Shown: positions 17,134-27,296, counted from the stretch's first letter. The stretch: DNA of 64,000 nucleotides from Gammaproteobacteria bacterium (GCA_030429175.1 JAUIDD010000003.1:62001-126000), one strand, 5' to 3'. Program-made: numbers and translations. The notes: generated by a model from the letters alone, not told the origin.

Positions 17134-20100
17134 TTAGTGCCATAGTGGCATAGTCTCTTCATTTGCGTAGCTATTCATACATGAATCTGCATGTATATCT
17201 GCAGAGTTACGCGCTATCATTTTTTTTAACCAACCTGCGACTGCGTCAGAAGCATGGAGCGATGGTATTAATGCTACTGATAACGATATCTCTAATGCAC
17301 TGCAAATGGTCATGAAAGTTTCATCTACTTGCTCCAATTGCTGAGCCCGTGACAGACATGACAATTTAAAAACACTTGGCTTTGTTGTAATCAGTGATCT
17401 ATAGCAACAACACATATAAGCTAGTGCTAGTCGTTGTTTAAATAATAATGGGTCTTTATCTTGTACATTTAACTTAATTGACAAAGTTACTAGTAATGCA
17501 CCTTCTTGCCTTTGATCTATTGAACCTGTTGCATCTTGTTTTAATCGCTCTAATAACTTGGGCATAATATCAAATGCAAAATATTCGAATGTATGTTTAG
17601 CTAATTGGCCTGCTAACAACACATGACAATAGCGTGCTATTGTTACCTGATCATCAATAGAATTGATGTCTTGTAACTCTTCATCATAAGGGTTTACTGG
17701 TGTCGCTCTTAACCCATATGACACTAATGATCCTAGCATTCTGCCAATACTTGGCTGAAGACCTTGATTGAACTGCGGTGTCAAACGACGCGTATGTGGT
17801 TGCTCTTTATGATAAATTAAATAACCTGAAACCAATTCATGCGTCATTTCAAATAATTCTTTTCGACGTGGCCCATCTAAGGTTTGCGCAATAGTAAATC
17901 CACGTGCAGCTAATCGATAGAACATACTGAGCACTGCTACTGGTGGCAGTACCAGCTCATCCGGATACGGACAATTAAAATGTGCTGCAAATAAAGTTAA
18001 TGTTCGATAGCCAGCCTTAAAACTTGCCCATAATTCTTTAAAGTCTTCAGGCAAGTATTCTGTATCTCTAGGGCGTGCTTGTGTTGTTGGCCACCAGTCT
18101 TTATGATTATCTTGTGCAAGTAAACTTCTTACTCTTTTCGCAGCCTCACTGATTGGAAATGCCTCTTCTAAGTAGGTATAAAAATATCTTTTCAACATAG
18201 GTGCTTCAAAAATTGGATGATCATGCTGCATGATATCGTCTGGGAATGCCGCTTGAATCGATTGATCATACGCCCGCAATAAAGATAGGCAAACAATAAT
18301 CGCATAATCATTATCTACATGCTTAATCATAACACGCGAAATCATACGCATTAATAGGTATGGCTGGCCATAATTCTCCGTTAATAGGTGTAGGGCAGCA
18401 GTTAATCCAATTACATCTTGACCAACTGCTTGTTCAGCTATAAGCATTTTCAACAATACTCTAGATACAACTTTAACCCGATTACGATCAGCTGCCGAAA
18501 TAGATATAGGGCCATGCTGATAATATTGTTGAGGCCGCATCATAAGCTGACCAGCACTAATAGCATAATCAAAAAATTCGCTACATATCAATTCACTTAT
18601 ATGCGTTCTGTGCGCATCCAAATCACTTGCATCTACAAAAGCCGTTACAAAATATAAAGTACCAAGATTTTGCATTTTTTGCTGTATAAATCTAACAAGA
18701 TGCTGATGATATTCAATATGACTCATATGTATGTGCATATGTTTGGTCAAGATGATAGTCACATATTCAAGGAAGGACTGATCTTTTATTAGTATCAGTA
18801 TTAATTCGTTCCATAATGTTTCACGATTTTCAGCACAATAATAAGCTGCTGGATTTAATAACGCGTTAATATCCACATCATGATGCTGATCATGCTCATT
18901 TAAATATTCTGTTATACTAATGCGCTCAAAATCATTTACATCAGGGGTTGGTATAACACCTGCTGTTGAAATCATCGAACGTAATTTTAATGCGCGCTGT
19001 CGTGCTTGATGATGCACGTGTAATAGTATGCGGTGCTGCTGGCGCCTGCGCGCTTTATCACGTTCTACTGCAAAGCTTCGCTGTTGAGGATCCGCATTCT
19101 CGTCATCGATTAGAGCATTATCTTCTTTAGCAGATGAACCATGCAATATAATTTTCTCTTCTTCTGCATTAAAAGCATGAATCTCCGACTGTGCTATATC
19201 AAGTATCGTAGCATCGATTAACGTACTTAAGAATATGCAAATTTTCTCTGTAATAACAGGATTTTTATGACAGAAATCTGCAAGATAGCCACGCCGATAT
19301 TGTGATCTACCCAAAGCATCATCAGTTAGAATATAAAGGTGTTGTAACATTAAGCGTTGACGCAAGGCTAACTGATCAGCATCAATTACATTACAAAGCG
19401 ATTGTGAAAAATTCATAAATACAACAATAAATTTTTTAAAATAAATTTCTAGAAATTTTTTATTATGTACCAATGATAAAGCCGTTAGCTTGGCACAATC
19501 TGGGCCAGACAATAAAGTATAAATTAAGCGTACTTGGTCCTGTGGTTTAAGCAACAAAAATGCTTTGTTATTAAAGTCATCATTACGAATAAAATATTCC
19601 CATCGATCGAGATGATTAGCACCCTTTAATAAAGCCGTTAAGCTAATTGCCCTGGAAAATAATACATGCGCCAATGGCTCACTTGGGAACCCTGCTGCAT
19701 GTGGATGCACATCACTCATGCGTTTTAATATTTGCTTTAAGCGAAATTCAGGTTTCGAAACTATTGGCTTTCCATTTCTATAATGAGACAAGCGTAGTTG
19801 TCTGAATATTTGTGCGCCAATACGTGCCGTAACATTACCACAATAACTGAGCTCAGCAGCAATATTGTTACAACCATGACAGGTATCTGTATTTTGATGT
19901 GCATTATTTTTATCCACATCTTCAGCGACATAATAGCCAGCGACACGATGAGGCTTGTGTATTACATAATCTTCTTCAAAAACATGTAACCATAAGCTAT
20001 TACCACCTTGCCATAACGGTAAACACCAAGGATCGGCAAGTGGTGCTTGACGCGCAGGTCGGGGTGGCCTACCGGGATGAGTGATGACCTCACGCCGATG

Positions 20101-21165
20101 TCTTGGCACGCTCTGTGTGCGTGCCTGATCTACCACGACTGCAGCCAATGGTGTTGCCACGGCTCCCGCTTGCCCCTCTTTTCGGCGCAAACTGGCAACC
20201 GCTGGATTTTCTCTCGGTTTTAATGTATTAAATGCTTCTTTTACAGAAGCTCTCTGGAAGCCCCCTGGTCTAGCTGCATTATCAACTCTTTCCAGGTGTA
20301 CGACACTAGATGTTAATGGTTGACGTGTATCTTGAGGCGCATCTGGATCTAAACCTGCTTGCTCTTGCAATCTTCGAATGATGTTGCGGCGTCGATCATC
20401 TTCTTCTGCTTGCACTTGTTGCGCTTCGTCATCCAATTCTACCATGTGTATTGATTGACGTTCAGGTCTTGCTGCAATAGCAGGCGCAATCTCGATAATA
20501 TCACCATGTGAACGATGCGGAAAATGACGTTCCATATCAACAAACATTAATGCTACTGCCTCTGCATAACATAACCAATCTTCTTCATTATCATTAAAGC
20601 GTGTACCACGACCATGTAATAAGTCAGCAATTACTCCCGAATGAAATTCCATAAAACGCTTCCACGTTTCACAATCATTATTCATATCTGCTGCTGGACG
20701 CGCAATTGGGTGATAGTCACCGACATATTCTGTTGACAAAATATCAAAATAATGTGCAAAACGATCTTCTCTTTGCTGCCATGGATTAGATAAACGCAGT
20801 AATTTAGTACAGCCTAACATAAAACCAAAGCCAGATAAGAAAATAATAATCACCAATGCAATCGCATCTGTCATTGCATCATCAGGAGATTTATCGTGTT
20901 CATCTGTTGGAAAATTAACTTCCCAGCCCCATTCGAAAATTTTACCACTTAATAATAAAACCAAAACCAAAGCTAACATTGTAATAGAAATCGCAGCATA
21001 GCTATGTCGACTTAATTGGCTTTCGATTGTATGTAATATATTTCCAAGTCGTGGATGATAACGTGACACGCGTCGTACTAATCGTGATTGCCAACGACCT
21101 AATAAAAAGTTCACCCACTCTTCAGGTGGCATTGTAATAATTATATGATCAGAACGTCTTGACAT
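17134..21165 (-). CDS. 1343-residue membrane protein embedded in the pilus operon, unknown function
   Basis: The ATG overlaps the stop of the large prepilin gene by one base (TAATG), so it is translated with the pilus genes. Two membrane segments lie near the N terminus (about 57-75 and 98-120). The remaining 1200 residues look soluble and cytoplasmic, mostly helical. They include a charged Arg/Asp/Gln-rich linker near 225-350 and a CHGCNN cysteine motif near 425. I recognise no ATPase, nuclease or peptidase motif and no family. Nothing of this size belongs to the canonical R64, TCP or BFP operons. It might be a clade-specific platform or regulator, or an effector hitch-hiking on the operon. 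Confidence 0.85.
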   Translation of the reverse strand: MSRRSDHIIITMPPEEWVNFLLGRWQSRLVRRVSRYHPRLGNILHTIESQLSRHSYAAISITMLALVLVLLLSGKIFEWGWEVNFPTDEHDKSPDDAMTDAIALVIIIFLSGFGFMLGCTKLLRLSNPWQQREDRFAHYFDILSTEYVGDYHPIARPAADMNNDCETWKRFMEFHSGVIADLLHGRGTRFNDNEEDWLCYAEAVALMFVDMERHFPHRSHGDIIEIAPAIAARPERQSIHMVELDDEAQQVQAEEDDRRRNIIRRLQEQAGLDPDAPQDTRQPLTSSVVHLERVDNAARPGGFQRASVKEAFNTLKPRENPAVASLRRKEGQAGAVATPLAAVVVDQARTQSVPRHRREVITHPGRPPRPARQAPLADPWCLPLWQGGNSLWLHVFEEDYVIHKPHRVAGYYVAEDVDKNNAHQNTDTCHGCNNIAAELSYCGNVTARIGAQIFRQLRLSHYRNGKPIVSKPEFRLKQILKRMSDVHPHAAGFPSEPLAHVLFSRAISLTALLKGANHLDRWEYFIRNDDFNNKAFLLLKPQDQVRLIYTLLSGPDCAKLTALSLVHNKKFLEIYFKKFIVVFMNFSQSLCNVIDADQLALRQRLMLQHLYILTDDALGRSQYRRGYLADFCHKNPVITEKICIFLSTLIDATILDIAQSEIHAFNAEEEKIILHGSSAKEDNALIDDENADPQQRSFAVERDKARRRQQHRILLHVHHQARQRALKLRSMISTAGVIPTPDVNDFERISITEYLNEHDQHHDVDINALLNPAAYYCAENRETLWNELILILIKDQSFLEYVTIILTKHMHIHMSHIEYHQHLVRFIQQKMQNLGTLYFVTAFVDASDLDAHRTHISELICSEFFDYAISAGQLMMRPQQYYQHGPISISAADRNRVKVVSRVLLKMLIAEQAVGQDVIGLTAALHLLTENYGQPYLLMRMISRVMIKHVDNDYAIIVCLSLLRAYDQSIQAAFPDDIMQHDHPIFEAPMLKRYFYTYLEEAFPISEAAKRVRSLLAQDNHKDWWPTTQARPRDTEYLPEDFKELWASFKAGYRTLTLFAAHFNCPYPDELVLPPVAVLSMFYRLAARGFTIAQTLDGPRRKELFEMTHELVSGYLIYHKEQPHTRRLTPQFNQGLQPSIGRMLGSLVSYGLRATPVNPYDEELQDINSIDDQVTIARYCHVLLAGQLAKHTFEYFAFDIMPKLLERLKQDATGSIDQRQEGALLVTLSIKLNVQDKDPLLFKQRLALAYMCCCYRSLITTKPSVFKLSCLSRAQQLEQVDETFMTICSALEISLSVALIPSLHASDAVAGWLKKMIARNSADIHADSCMNSYANEETMPLWH

Positions 21166-22097
21166 TAGTGGCCCTCCACTGGATTACAAATCAAAATATA
21201 ATTCGCACCAACAGTAGTGCCGGAATAGGTTTTAATATCTCGAGGCTCACCGCATTTATTTGGTCTCGCACAAGTCGCTACAGTTACTGCAGCATCACAC
21301 ATGCTATGTTCGCTATCTTGACTACAGCCGAGCGCTTGCGCATGCATTTGGGTAATTTTAAAACCAGATTGGCTATTAGGCGGCATGATAATAAAATTAG
21401 GATTAATGGATAACACAGGCTTTGTACCTACAGGGCATGCTTTAGAGGTAATGTGGTAGCGCTGGTTACCGCTATTGGATATATCACGACAGTCACCTGA
21501 AGTACTCGGTATGTTTTGATGAGTATGACACTCGCCTACAGCAGCAATTGTGCTGCCGGCTATGGCATTAGTTGTGGTACCTGGCACAGTAATTTCGGCA
21601 CGCACAAAACAGTTTTGATCATTGCATGCTGGTAGTGGTATTTCATCGCTTTCAGGCGCGCTTGTTGCAACAGCATTCGGCAACCGCGCCGCTAACCGCT
21701 TCGCAACTATCAACCTTTTGGTGCCAGGCACCGGAATGTTGATAGCGGTCCAGAAGAGGCGGCCACTACCAGGCGTTGCATCTGATACACCAGCACCTGC
21801 ATCATGCCAACAAAAGTTGCCACCAAAATAACTTTTAATATCTGCATTCGGCACATAGTCTTGCACAAACGCATCCGGATCATTGGCAGCATCACAATCA
21901 TGCGCTTGTGGCCATTTATGATTATCAACATAATATGCCATCGCCGCTTCTAATAAATGTTGCATGCTAATCGCCACTTTATCAATGCGATTCTCTTCAA
22001 AATAGCGTCGATAACCTAACAAGCCTAAGGCAGCAATAATCGATACCACCGCAATCACGAGCAGTAATTCAATTAATGTAAATGCCTTATTATTCAA
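21165..22097 (-). CDS. Large prepilin-like protein (major pilin or tip adhesin candidate)
   Basis: About 310 residues. The class III prepilin start NNKAFTLIELLLVIAVVSIIAALG has the processing site before F and the conserved Glu at mature position 5. I favour a TTG start at 22097, giving a 5-residue leader with GGAGG just upstream, over the TTG at 22118. The long cysteine-rich C-terminal part (many CxxC-like pairs such as CDAANDPD and CNDQNCFVRAE) is larger than ordinary pilins and would suit a tip pilin like PilV. Codons around 21720-21732 contain a perfect GGTGCCAGGCACC palindrome, similar to one at 28312. Confidence 0.82.
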   Translation of the reverse strand: MNNKAFTLIELLLVIAVVSIIAALGLLGYRRYFEENRIDKVAISMQHLLEAAMAYYVDNHKWPQAHDCDAANDPDAFVQDYVPNADIKSYFGGNFCWHDAGAGVSDATPGSGRLFWTAINIPVPGTKRLIVAKRLAARLPNAVATSAPESDEIPLPACNDQNCFVRAEITVPGTTTNAIAGSTIAAVGECHTHQNIPSTSGDCRDISNSGNQRYHITSKACPVGTKPVLSINPNFIIMPPNSQSGFKITQMHAQALGCSQDSEHSMCDAAVTVATCARPNKCGEPRDIKTYSGTTVGANYILICNPVEGH

Positions 22098-22105
22098 ACT
22101 CCCTC

Positions 22106-22642
22106 CTAATGTGCACAATACGCATGTGAATACAGCATGTGCAATTGATTAAGTTTTTTATCATTTTTCAAATGACGGAACTGATCGCGACTGACATTCA
22201 TTACCCACAACAAGCCTTTTGGTGTTACAGTGGTATTCTCAGGCAAGCTATGCCAAACCTGTGTATGTCCATCATTAAATTTTGCTGATACTTGCAACTT
22301 ATAAATAGGCTTACCCGTTATCGTTTGGCTTTTTGTCGCAATAATTTTAGCAGCATAATGTAACACATAGGGCACGCGTGCTTTAAGCTGTGGCTGTATA
22401 TCTAACTGTGATAACACATCCGTATTGATATGAATATCAAGCACACCTTCACTATCACAAACTTGCTGCTCATAATAACGATTCAATGCCATCCTGATCG
22501 TTTGCACATCATGCTTAATAAGATCCAACTCTAGCGTATGATGAGTGGCAAGATAGACACGTAACCCAACAAAGATAATGATGGCTGCAAGTGTGATCAC
22601 CAATAATAATTCAATCATCATAATGCCTTTAAACCTTTTCAT
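22106..22642 (-). CDS. Prepilin-like minor pilin
   Basis: 178 residues with a short positively charged leader and a prepilin motif: MKRFKG cleaved before IMMIELLLVITLAAIIIF, Glu at +5. After the hydrophobic helix there are only two or three cysteines. It overlaps the upstream prepilin gene stop by 4 nt. Likely a minor pilin or pseudopilin initiating assembly. Confidence 0.8.
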   Translation of the reverse strand: MKRFKGIMMIELLLVITLAAIIIFVGLRVYLATHHTLELDLIKHDVQTIRMALNRYYEQQVCDSEGVLDIHINTDVLSQLDIQPQLKARVPYVLHYAAKIIATKSQTITGKPIYKLQVSAKFNDGHTQVWHSLPENTTVTPKGLLWVMNVSRDQFRHLKNDKKLNQLHMLYSHAYCAH

Positions 22643-23082
22643 CGCACTAATAAGTTAAACACCGGACCATCGCAACTGCCATCAGGATAACTATTTTGCA
22701 ATGAATTACAGTCACTTTCCTTTGGTAACCTTAATGAAATTTGTGCACCTGTCCCTTGTGATACCGTTAAGTTGAGCTGATCTCCCCAGGGATCATATAG
22801 TGTTGACTTATCAGCACTGAGACTGCGTGAGTTAGCCAAAAACCCATCATGACTTAACTGTGCAATAGTTAAATCTGATGTATATTGTGGGTTTTGATTT
22901 TTCCACGAGTTTATCGCTGCCACCAGTGACCCTACTTGCTGTCGTGCAATATTTATTTTGTCATTATTACTTGCCACAAAGAAATACCGTGTTGCCATCA
23001 CTAAGATGATCGCGATAATCGATAATGATAGTAATACTTCTAATAAACTAATTGCTCTAATTTTTTTTATAAAAGTTCTCAT
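22639..23082 (-). CDS. Prepilin-like protein, candidate pilin
   Basis: 147 residues. Leader MRTFIKKIRA, cleavage before ISLLEVLLSLSIIAIILV, Glu at +5. The size is right for a pilin subunit. The C terminus holds a disulfide candidate (ESDCNSLQNSYPDGSCDG), as in type IV pilins. It is the first of the three prepilin genes downstream of the platform gene. With three prepilins of 147, 178 and about 310 residues, the sequence alone does not say which one is the major subunit. Confidence 0.8.
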   Translation of the reverse strand: MRTFIKKIRAISLLEVLLSLSIIAIILVMATRYFFVASNNDKINIARQQVGSLVAAINSWKNQNPQYTSDLTIAQLSHDGFLANSRSLSADKSTLYDPWGDQLNLTVSQGTGAQISLRLPKESDCNSLQNSYPDGSCDGPVFNLLVR

Positions 23083-23116
23083 AATTTTTCCTTAAATTAT
23101 TTCCATGAATAATGGT

Positions 23117-24148
23117 CTAGCTAGCGATCATGCTACCTACCCCATAAATACCTAACACCATCATCGCTGCCAACAATGCCGTTAATAACATCATAAAGCC
23201 ACCGGCAAATCGTACCACTCGAATAACACGCTGTTGATAGCGTGTTAAAGCCTGACGACCCAAACTTACCAGTGCCTGATCAAAACCCTTGCCCTTTGCC
23301 ATCACGCGCAAACGCAACATATCAGCAGGACAAATAAGCTTTGTGTCTAACACATCGGCGATATTGTCACTACCGCCGCCCAATCGAAATTCCATTAACA
23401 TCAAGTGCCAAGATAAATAGGGCTGTGCATTTTTATGAATAATCTGTAAACCTTGTTTTAATGACAAACCATTTGTTACTAAAATACCAAGTATTTCCAT
23501 AAAACGTGCCGCTGTCAGATAACGATATAAAGATAATATTGGCACTTTATCAATCTTTTGGCGCATATCACCAGTTAAGTTTTGTAGCATATAATAAATA
23601 CCCGTACCGCTCGCTAATAATAAAAACAAACAAAACCACCACCAATACTGCACGAAACTGCCAATACCATAAATATCACGACCCAATAGTGGCCAATCAG
23701 CAACAGGCTTAATGGATGCAAAATTATTAAAGACAGATGTTTTAATCACAACCAAAATCGTAAGCGCCATTGTCAACACAATTAAAGGATAGGTGAGCGT
23801 TTGTAACATCATTTTAGTTGCTGTTACACGCGCTTCATAGTAATGGATGGCGGCAGCTAATGCCGGTATAAAACTGCCGCCTTCCTCTCCAGCGCGAACA
23901 ATTTCAACGACTGTAGCTGGGAACCATTTTTCCATGCCAGTTGCAAGCGGGTAACCTTGGGCTAGCGCTTGTTGCATATCATGAGTCACTAACTTAACGA
24001 CATCGGCATGGATTTGATAAATTGTTTGTATCGTTTCGCGTAAAGACACGCCATCTTTAAGCAGCGCATTAATGTCTGTTAATAACTGCTGCTGACGTTG
24101 CGGCCAAAACTGCAACGCCTGAATTAAATGTCCAATGCGGCCTTTCAT
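23117..24148 (-). CDS. Type IV pilus inner-membrane platform protein (PilR/GspF family)
   Basis: 343 residues with the duplicated T2SSF domain. The first copy contains VEIVRAGEEGGSFIPALAAAIHYYE followed by membrane segments near 115-135 and 165-185. The second contains RFMEILGILVTNGLSLKQGL, and a last membrane segment sits near 315-338. It couples the ATPase to pilin polymerisation. Its start overlaps the ATPase stop by 4 nt. Confidence 0.9.
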   Translation of the reverse strand: MKGRIGHLIQALQFWPQRQQQLLTDINALLKDGVSLRETIQTIYQIHADVVKLVTHDMQQALAQGYPLATGMEKWFPATVVEIVRAGEEGGSFIPALAAAIHYYEARVTATKMMLQTLTYPLIVLTMALTILVVIKTSVFNNFASIKPVADWPLLGRDIYGIGSFVQYWWWFCLFLLLASGTGIYYMLQNLTGDMRQKIDKVPILSLYRYLTAARFMEILGILVTNGLSLKQGLQIIHKNAQPYLSWHLMLMEFRLGGGSDNIADVLDTKLICPADMLRLRVMAKGKGFDQALVSLGRQALTRYQQRVIRVVRFAGGFMMLLTALLAAMMVLGIYGVGSMIAS

Positions 24149-25704
24149 TTTTCTATCCTATAATCATAGCGCGAATCGAGACGTTGTTGATTTAAAGGGC
24201 CTATCATTCGTTCTGCATCCAACGGATCAATACGACCCAGACGCACCAAATCGATTAACCGATCTGTATAACTGCGCCAACCGTTTTGTAATAAATATTG
24301 ATGCCAGCCATACATATTATTTTGAGTAATAAAGCGACGTCCCCATTCATCTAACCAAATCATCTCAGCAATCACAGTACGCCCTTGTACGCCTAAATTA
24401 TGACAACTTTTACAACGCTGACCACGCGCACGCACTAAACGTATGTGCTCACCAAATAATACACGCCAACGCTCAATTGCTTTGTGATGGATGCGTGAGT
24501 CAGCAATGGGGACACAACAATCTTTACATAAAATTGGCACTAAACGCTGACAGATGAGGCATTGTAATACATCGGGTGTTGCGAGTAATGATTGTGATAA
24601 ACCTAAATTTAATAAACGCGTTACAATACCAGTTGCAGAATGTGTATGCACCGTTGAAAAAACCAAATGTCCTGTAATAGTTGCACGCAACATGACTGAT
24701 GCTGTTTCTTCATCACGCATCTCACCAAGCACTGTAACATCTGGATCCATACGCAATACTGTGCGTGCCATACTCGCAAAATCACGATCATAATGTTCGG
24801 TATTTACCGGAATTTGTGTTGCATGCGCAACTAACTTTTCAACGGGATCTTCAATCATATACACTTTACGTCGCATATCAATCAATTGCACACAACTGGC
24901 TAGTGTTGTTGTTTTACCAGAACCTGTCGGCCCCGATAAAATAACTGCACCATGTGGTAATGCAATTGCCTTCTCCAACATATTAATTTGATCTTCAAAA
25001 TAACCCAGTTCTTTTAATGTTTGAATTCGATCTTCGCGTGTAGTTAAAATACGCATCACCACATCATAACCATCATGCGCTGGAAGACTGGCAATACGCA
25101 AACGTACCAACGTTTGATCAACCTCCAATAACATCGATGCATTTTGTGGTACCAATGGATTAAAATGCATGACTGCATGATCAGTTTCTTTATTAAAGGC
25201 AACCGATACCACTTCTCGCGCGAGCTTTGGTAACCATTCGGCATGTAAAAATAATTCGCCATGCTTACGCAAGCGAATACGCGCGACTTGACTGCGTACC
25301 TCAACATGAATATCTGTTGCATCAACATCAAGTGCTGCTTTTACGAGCAAACGCAAACGTTGTTGTTGCTCACTGACATTAACTGTTAATGATGCTTTAC
25401 CAGCAGTTAACTCTACTGCATTTTCAAGCAATAATTGAATCAGTGTTTGTGTTGCCGGAAAAACAAAACCGGGTGTTAAACCTTTATCAAGCATCACGAT
25501 ACGACAATTCTGTACGCTTCGACCACCTGGGTCGGACGATAAAATTTTTCCACTGGCTAAGACAACGATGGATTGCTGACGCCGACACCATGCCAACATC
25601 TCAGGCATCGCGACATCTTGTGCCTCAAGATCAGATTGACTGCTTAACACTTTTTGTTTTGCAACCGAGGCATACTGACTTAATTGATGCTGCCGATCTT
25701 CCAT
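24145..25704 (-). CDS. Type IV pilus assembly ATPase (PilQ of R64 type / GspE family)
   Basis: 519 residues. Walker A SGPTGSGKTTTL, Asp-box region ATDIHVEV, Walker B VTVLGEMRDEETA, His-box TGHLVFSTVHTH. A zinc site is formed by CLICQRLVPILCKDCC plus CKSC. It powers pilus extension. It is the first gene of the operon that runs left to 11872. No retraction ATPase and no prepilin peptidase are seen, so processing must rely on a PilD-like peptidase elsewhere. Confidence 0.93.
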   Translation of the reverse strand: MEDRQHQLSQYASVAKQKVLSSQSDLEAQDVAMPEMLAWCRRQQSIVVLASGKILSSDPGGRSVQNCRIVMLDKGLTPGFVFPATQTLIQLLLENAVELTAGKASLTVNVSEQQQRLRLLVKAALDVDATDIHVEVRSQVARIRLRKHGELFLHAEWLPKLAREVVSVAFNKETDHAVMHFNPLVPQNASMLLEVDQTLVRLRIASLPAHDGYDVVMRILTTREDRIQTLKELGYFEDQINMLEKAIALPHGAVILSGPTGSGKTTTLASCVQLIDMRRKVYMIEDPVEKLVAHATQIPVNTEHYDRDFASMARTVLRMDPDVTVLGEMRDEETASVMLRATITGHLVFSTVHTHSATGIVTRLLNLGLSQSLLATPDVLQCLICQRLVPILCKDCCVPIADSRIHHKAIERWRVLFGEHIRLVRARGQRCKSCHNLGVQGRTVIAEMIWLDEWGRRFITQNNMYGWHQYLLQNGWRSYTDRLIDLVRLGRIDPLDAERMIGPLNQQRLDSRYDYRIEK

Positions 25705-26028
25705 ATCTCTACCAGTCCTGGTTATTGTTATATTCCGTTGTCGCTAACACCTTGTAAGCGCAAGAAAAGAAAAAGTCATGCACACAAAGACTGATCACCA
25801 AAAAGTTTGGCGTAACATCATCACATGCAGTAGTGCGGAGTCAATTCCTAAAAATAACAGCGTCCAGTTGCTGTTAGAGATTTTTACTTATCATTAGTCG
25901 CTCAGAGTAATTAAGTACCGTTTTACTGTCAAGTACATAGTAATTGTTTTAATTTCAAACTGAATTAAATTCAAAAAAAACCTTAACAAAAAATTAAATC
26001 AACTATAGTTTTTTTAGAGTCTATTTAC
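25705..26028. other. 324-bp intergenic region ahead of the pilus operon
   Basis: No open frame worth reporting. A TATAAC about 35 bp ahead of the ATPase start may be the operon's -10, but no well-spaced -35 accompanies it. TAACAGC at 25855-25861 pairs with GCTGTTA at 25870-25876 and is followed by TTTTT, a weak hairpin of unknown meaning since no rightward gene precedes it. The rest is AT-rich without obvious structure. Confidence 0.4.
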
Positions 26029-26613
26029 TTAAGCATAATAGCTACGCACTTGACGGCTTTTAGGTTTGTAATGTTCTTTATCCTTAAGATCATTATAAGC
26101 TGCTTCTAACTCAGTACGAAAATCTCTCACTTGATTGAAGTTTTCCGGTGTTACAAGGTTTTTATCATTTAAAATAAGTGTTTCAAGTGCTTTGATACTC
26201 TTTTTTAAAGCACGCAAAAGCTTATATTCAAAAGTAGCTTGCTTCGAAGGATGTGTTACTTCATAAGTTTCTTGATAACCGCTTTCAGAACAGTGTCCAT
26301 TCTCAAGTTGCTTAACCTTAAGATCACCTTTTGTGTATTCTGATTTATAATTGTACTTCCAGCGAACGTCTCGTGATAATTTTATGGTCTTTGTGATCGC
26401 GTTAGCGAAGTCATCAAATGTTTGACTAGCATCTATAGCGTTATTGAGATTAGTTGCAAGACCTTCAAGCTCTCCAGTTAATTTGTCATTTGAACAATGT
26501 CTAAAGAAAAAAGCAAAAATAGAATTACTTGATTTACGTTTACCTTTATCATCACAGTAATCAAAATTCTTAGTAAAGTTAGCGCGGAGTTGTTGTAAGG
26601 TTTCTTCTTTCAT
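26029..26613 (-). CDS. Small helical protein of unknown function, effector candidate
   Basis: 194 residues, charged and largely helical, no signal peptide or membrane segment. I recognise no family. A cysteine-containing basic stretch (YCDDKGKRKSSNS) lies near the N terminus and another basic patch ends the protein (KPKSRQVRS). Its promoter carries a TTAA-type direct repeat (26662-26681) shared with two other orphans in this window, which resembles a PmrA box. On that ground only it is a candidate type IVB effector. Confidence 0.65.
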   Translation of the reverse strand: MKEETLQQLRANFTKNFDYCDDKGKRKSSNSIFAFFFRHCSNDKLTGELEGLATNLNNAIDASQTFDDFANAITKTIKLSRDVRWKYNYKSEYTKGDLKVKQLENGHCSESGYQETYEVTHPSKQATFEYKLLRALKKSIKALETLILNDKNLVTPENFNQVRDFRTELEAAYNDLKDKEHYKPKSRQVRSYYA

Positions 26614-26661
26614 TATAGATACCCTGTTATTATGTTTTTAACTATCAAACCATATACAAAG

Positions 26662-26681
26662 AACCTTAAAATAACATTAAG
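26662..26681 (-). promoter_or_regulatory. PmrA-box-like direct repeat upstream of the 194-residue gene
   Basis: On the minus strand it reads CTTAATGTT-AT-TTTAAGGTT, two half-sites 11 bp apart. The published Legionella/Coxiella PmrA box is two copies of cTTAATatT separated by 2 bp. A possible -10 (TATATG, 26651-26656) follows 5 nt downstream, so the box would occupy the -35 position. Confidence 0.5.
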
Positions 26682-26717
26682 AAATAACATTTTTTGAAAG
26701 AATGGTCATTTCGTACA

Positions 26718-27296
26718 CTAGCCAACTGCGACTTGGCTACCTCTTTGAGAATCAGAGACATCACCAGTAAGTAATGACTGATAGTGATCGTAAATAGGTG
26801 TAAAAAATTCACGCTGAGCAATTAACTTTTGCTCAAGAGAGCCTTCATACATATCTTTTTGCTCATCCGAACCATATTTAGCAACAAGTTTGTTACATTC
26901 ATAAAGTTTGTTAGCAATATCGTTATTTAATTTATCACAAGCAACTGACATATACTGAATGGCCTGGATCATGCCTTTAGATGCTTTTTGAGCACAGTGT
27001 ATTAGTTGGCCATTTTCGATTTCGTATTTATTTAAATAGTCTTTTAAGAACTTAGCAAATTCAGCCATACCTGAATAGGCATAGTAGCTTGTTGGTAGCT
27101 TCACACTGTTTTCGATGTCATGCACGATTTGCCAGGCTATTTGATAGAGCTTAAGATCACTATCAAAAATAGAAGGGTCTTTCAGATTTAGTTCAGCCAA
27201 TTTCTTACGACGATCAACCTGGTTCAGGTGACGACGCAGCATAAAGCGGTAGTCGCTGATAGCTTTGGCAATTGTTTCTATAAAAATCTGTGACAT
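26718..27296 (-). CDS. Small helical protein of unknown function, effector candidate
   Basis: 192 residues, predicted all-alpha and cytosolic, no signal peptide. No known motif. A C-terminal tail rich in small and polar residues (GDVSDSQRGSQVAVG) recalls translocation signals of Dot/Icm substrates, a weak hint. GGAGG is about 10 nt ahead of the ATG. It shares the promoter direct repeat with the neighbouring 194-residue gene but shows no obvious sequence similarity to it. Confidence 0.65.
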   Translation of the reverse strand: MSQIFIETIAKAISDYRFMLRRHLNQVDRRKKLAELNLKDPSIFDSDLKLYQIAWQIVHDIENSVKLPTSYYAYSGMAEFAKFLKDYLNKYEIENGQLIHCAQKASKGMIQAIQYMSVACDKLNNDIANKLYECNKLVAKYGSDEQKDMYEGSLEQKLIAQREFFTPIYDHYQSLLTGDVSDSQRGSQVAVG

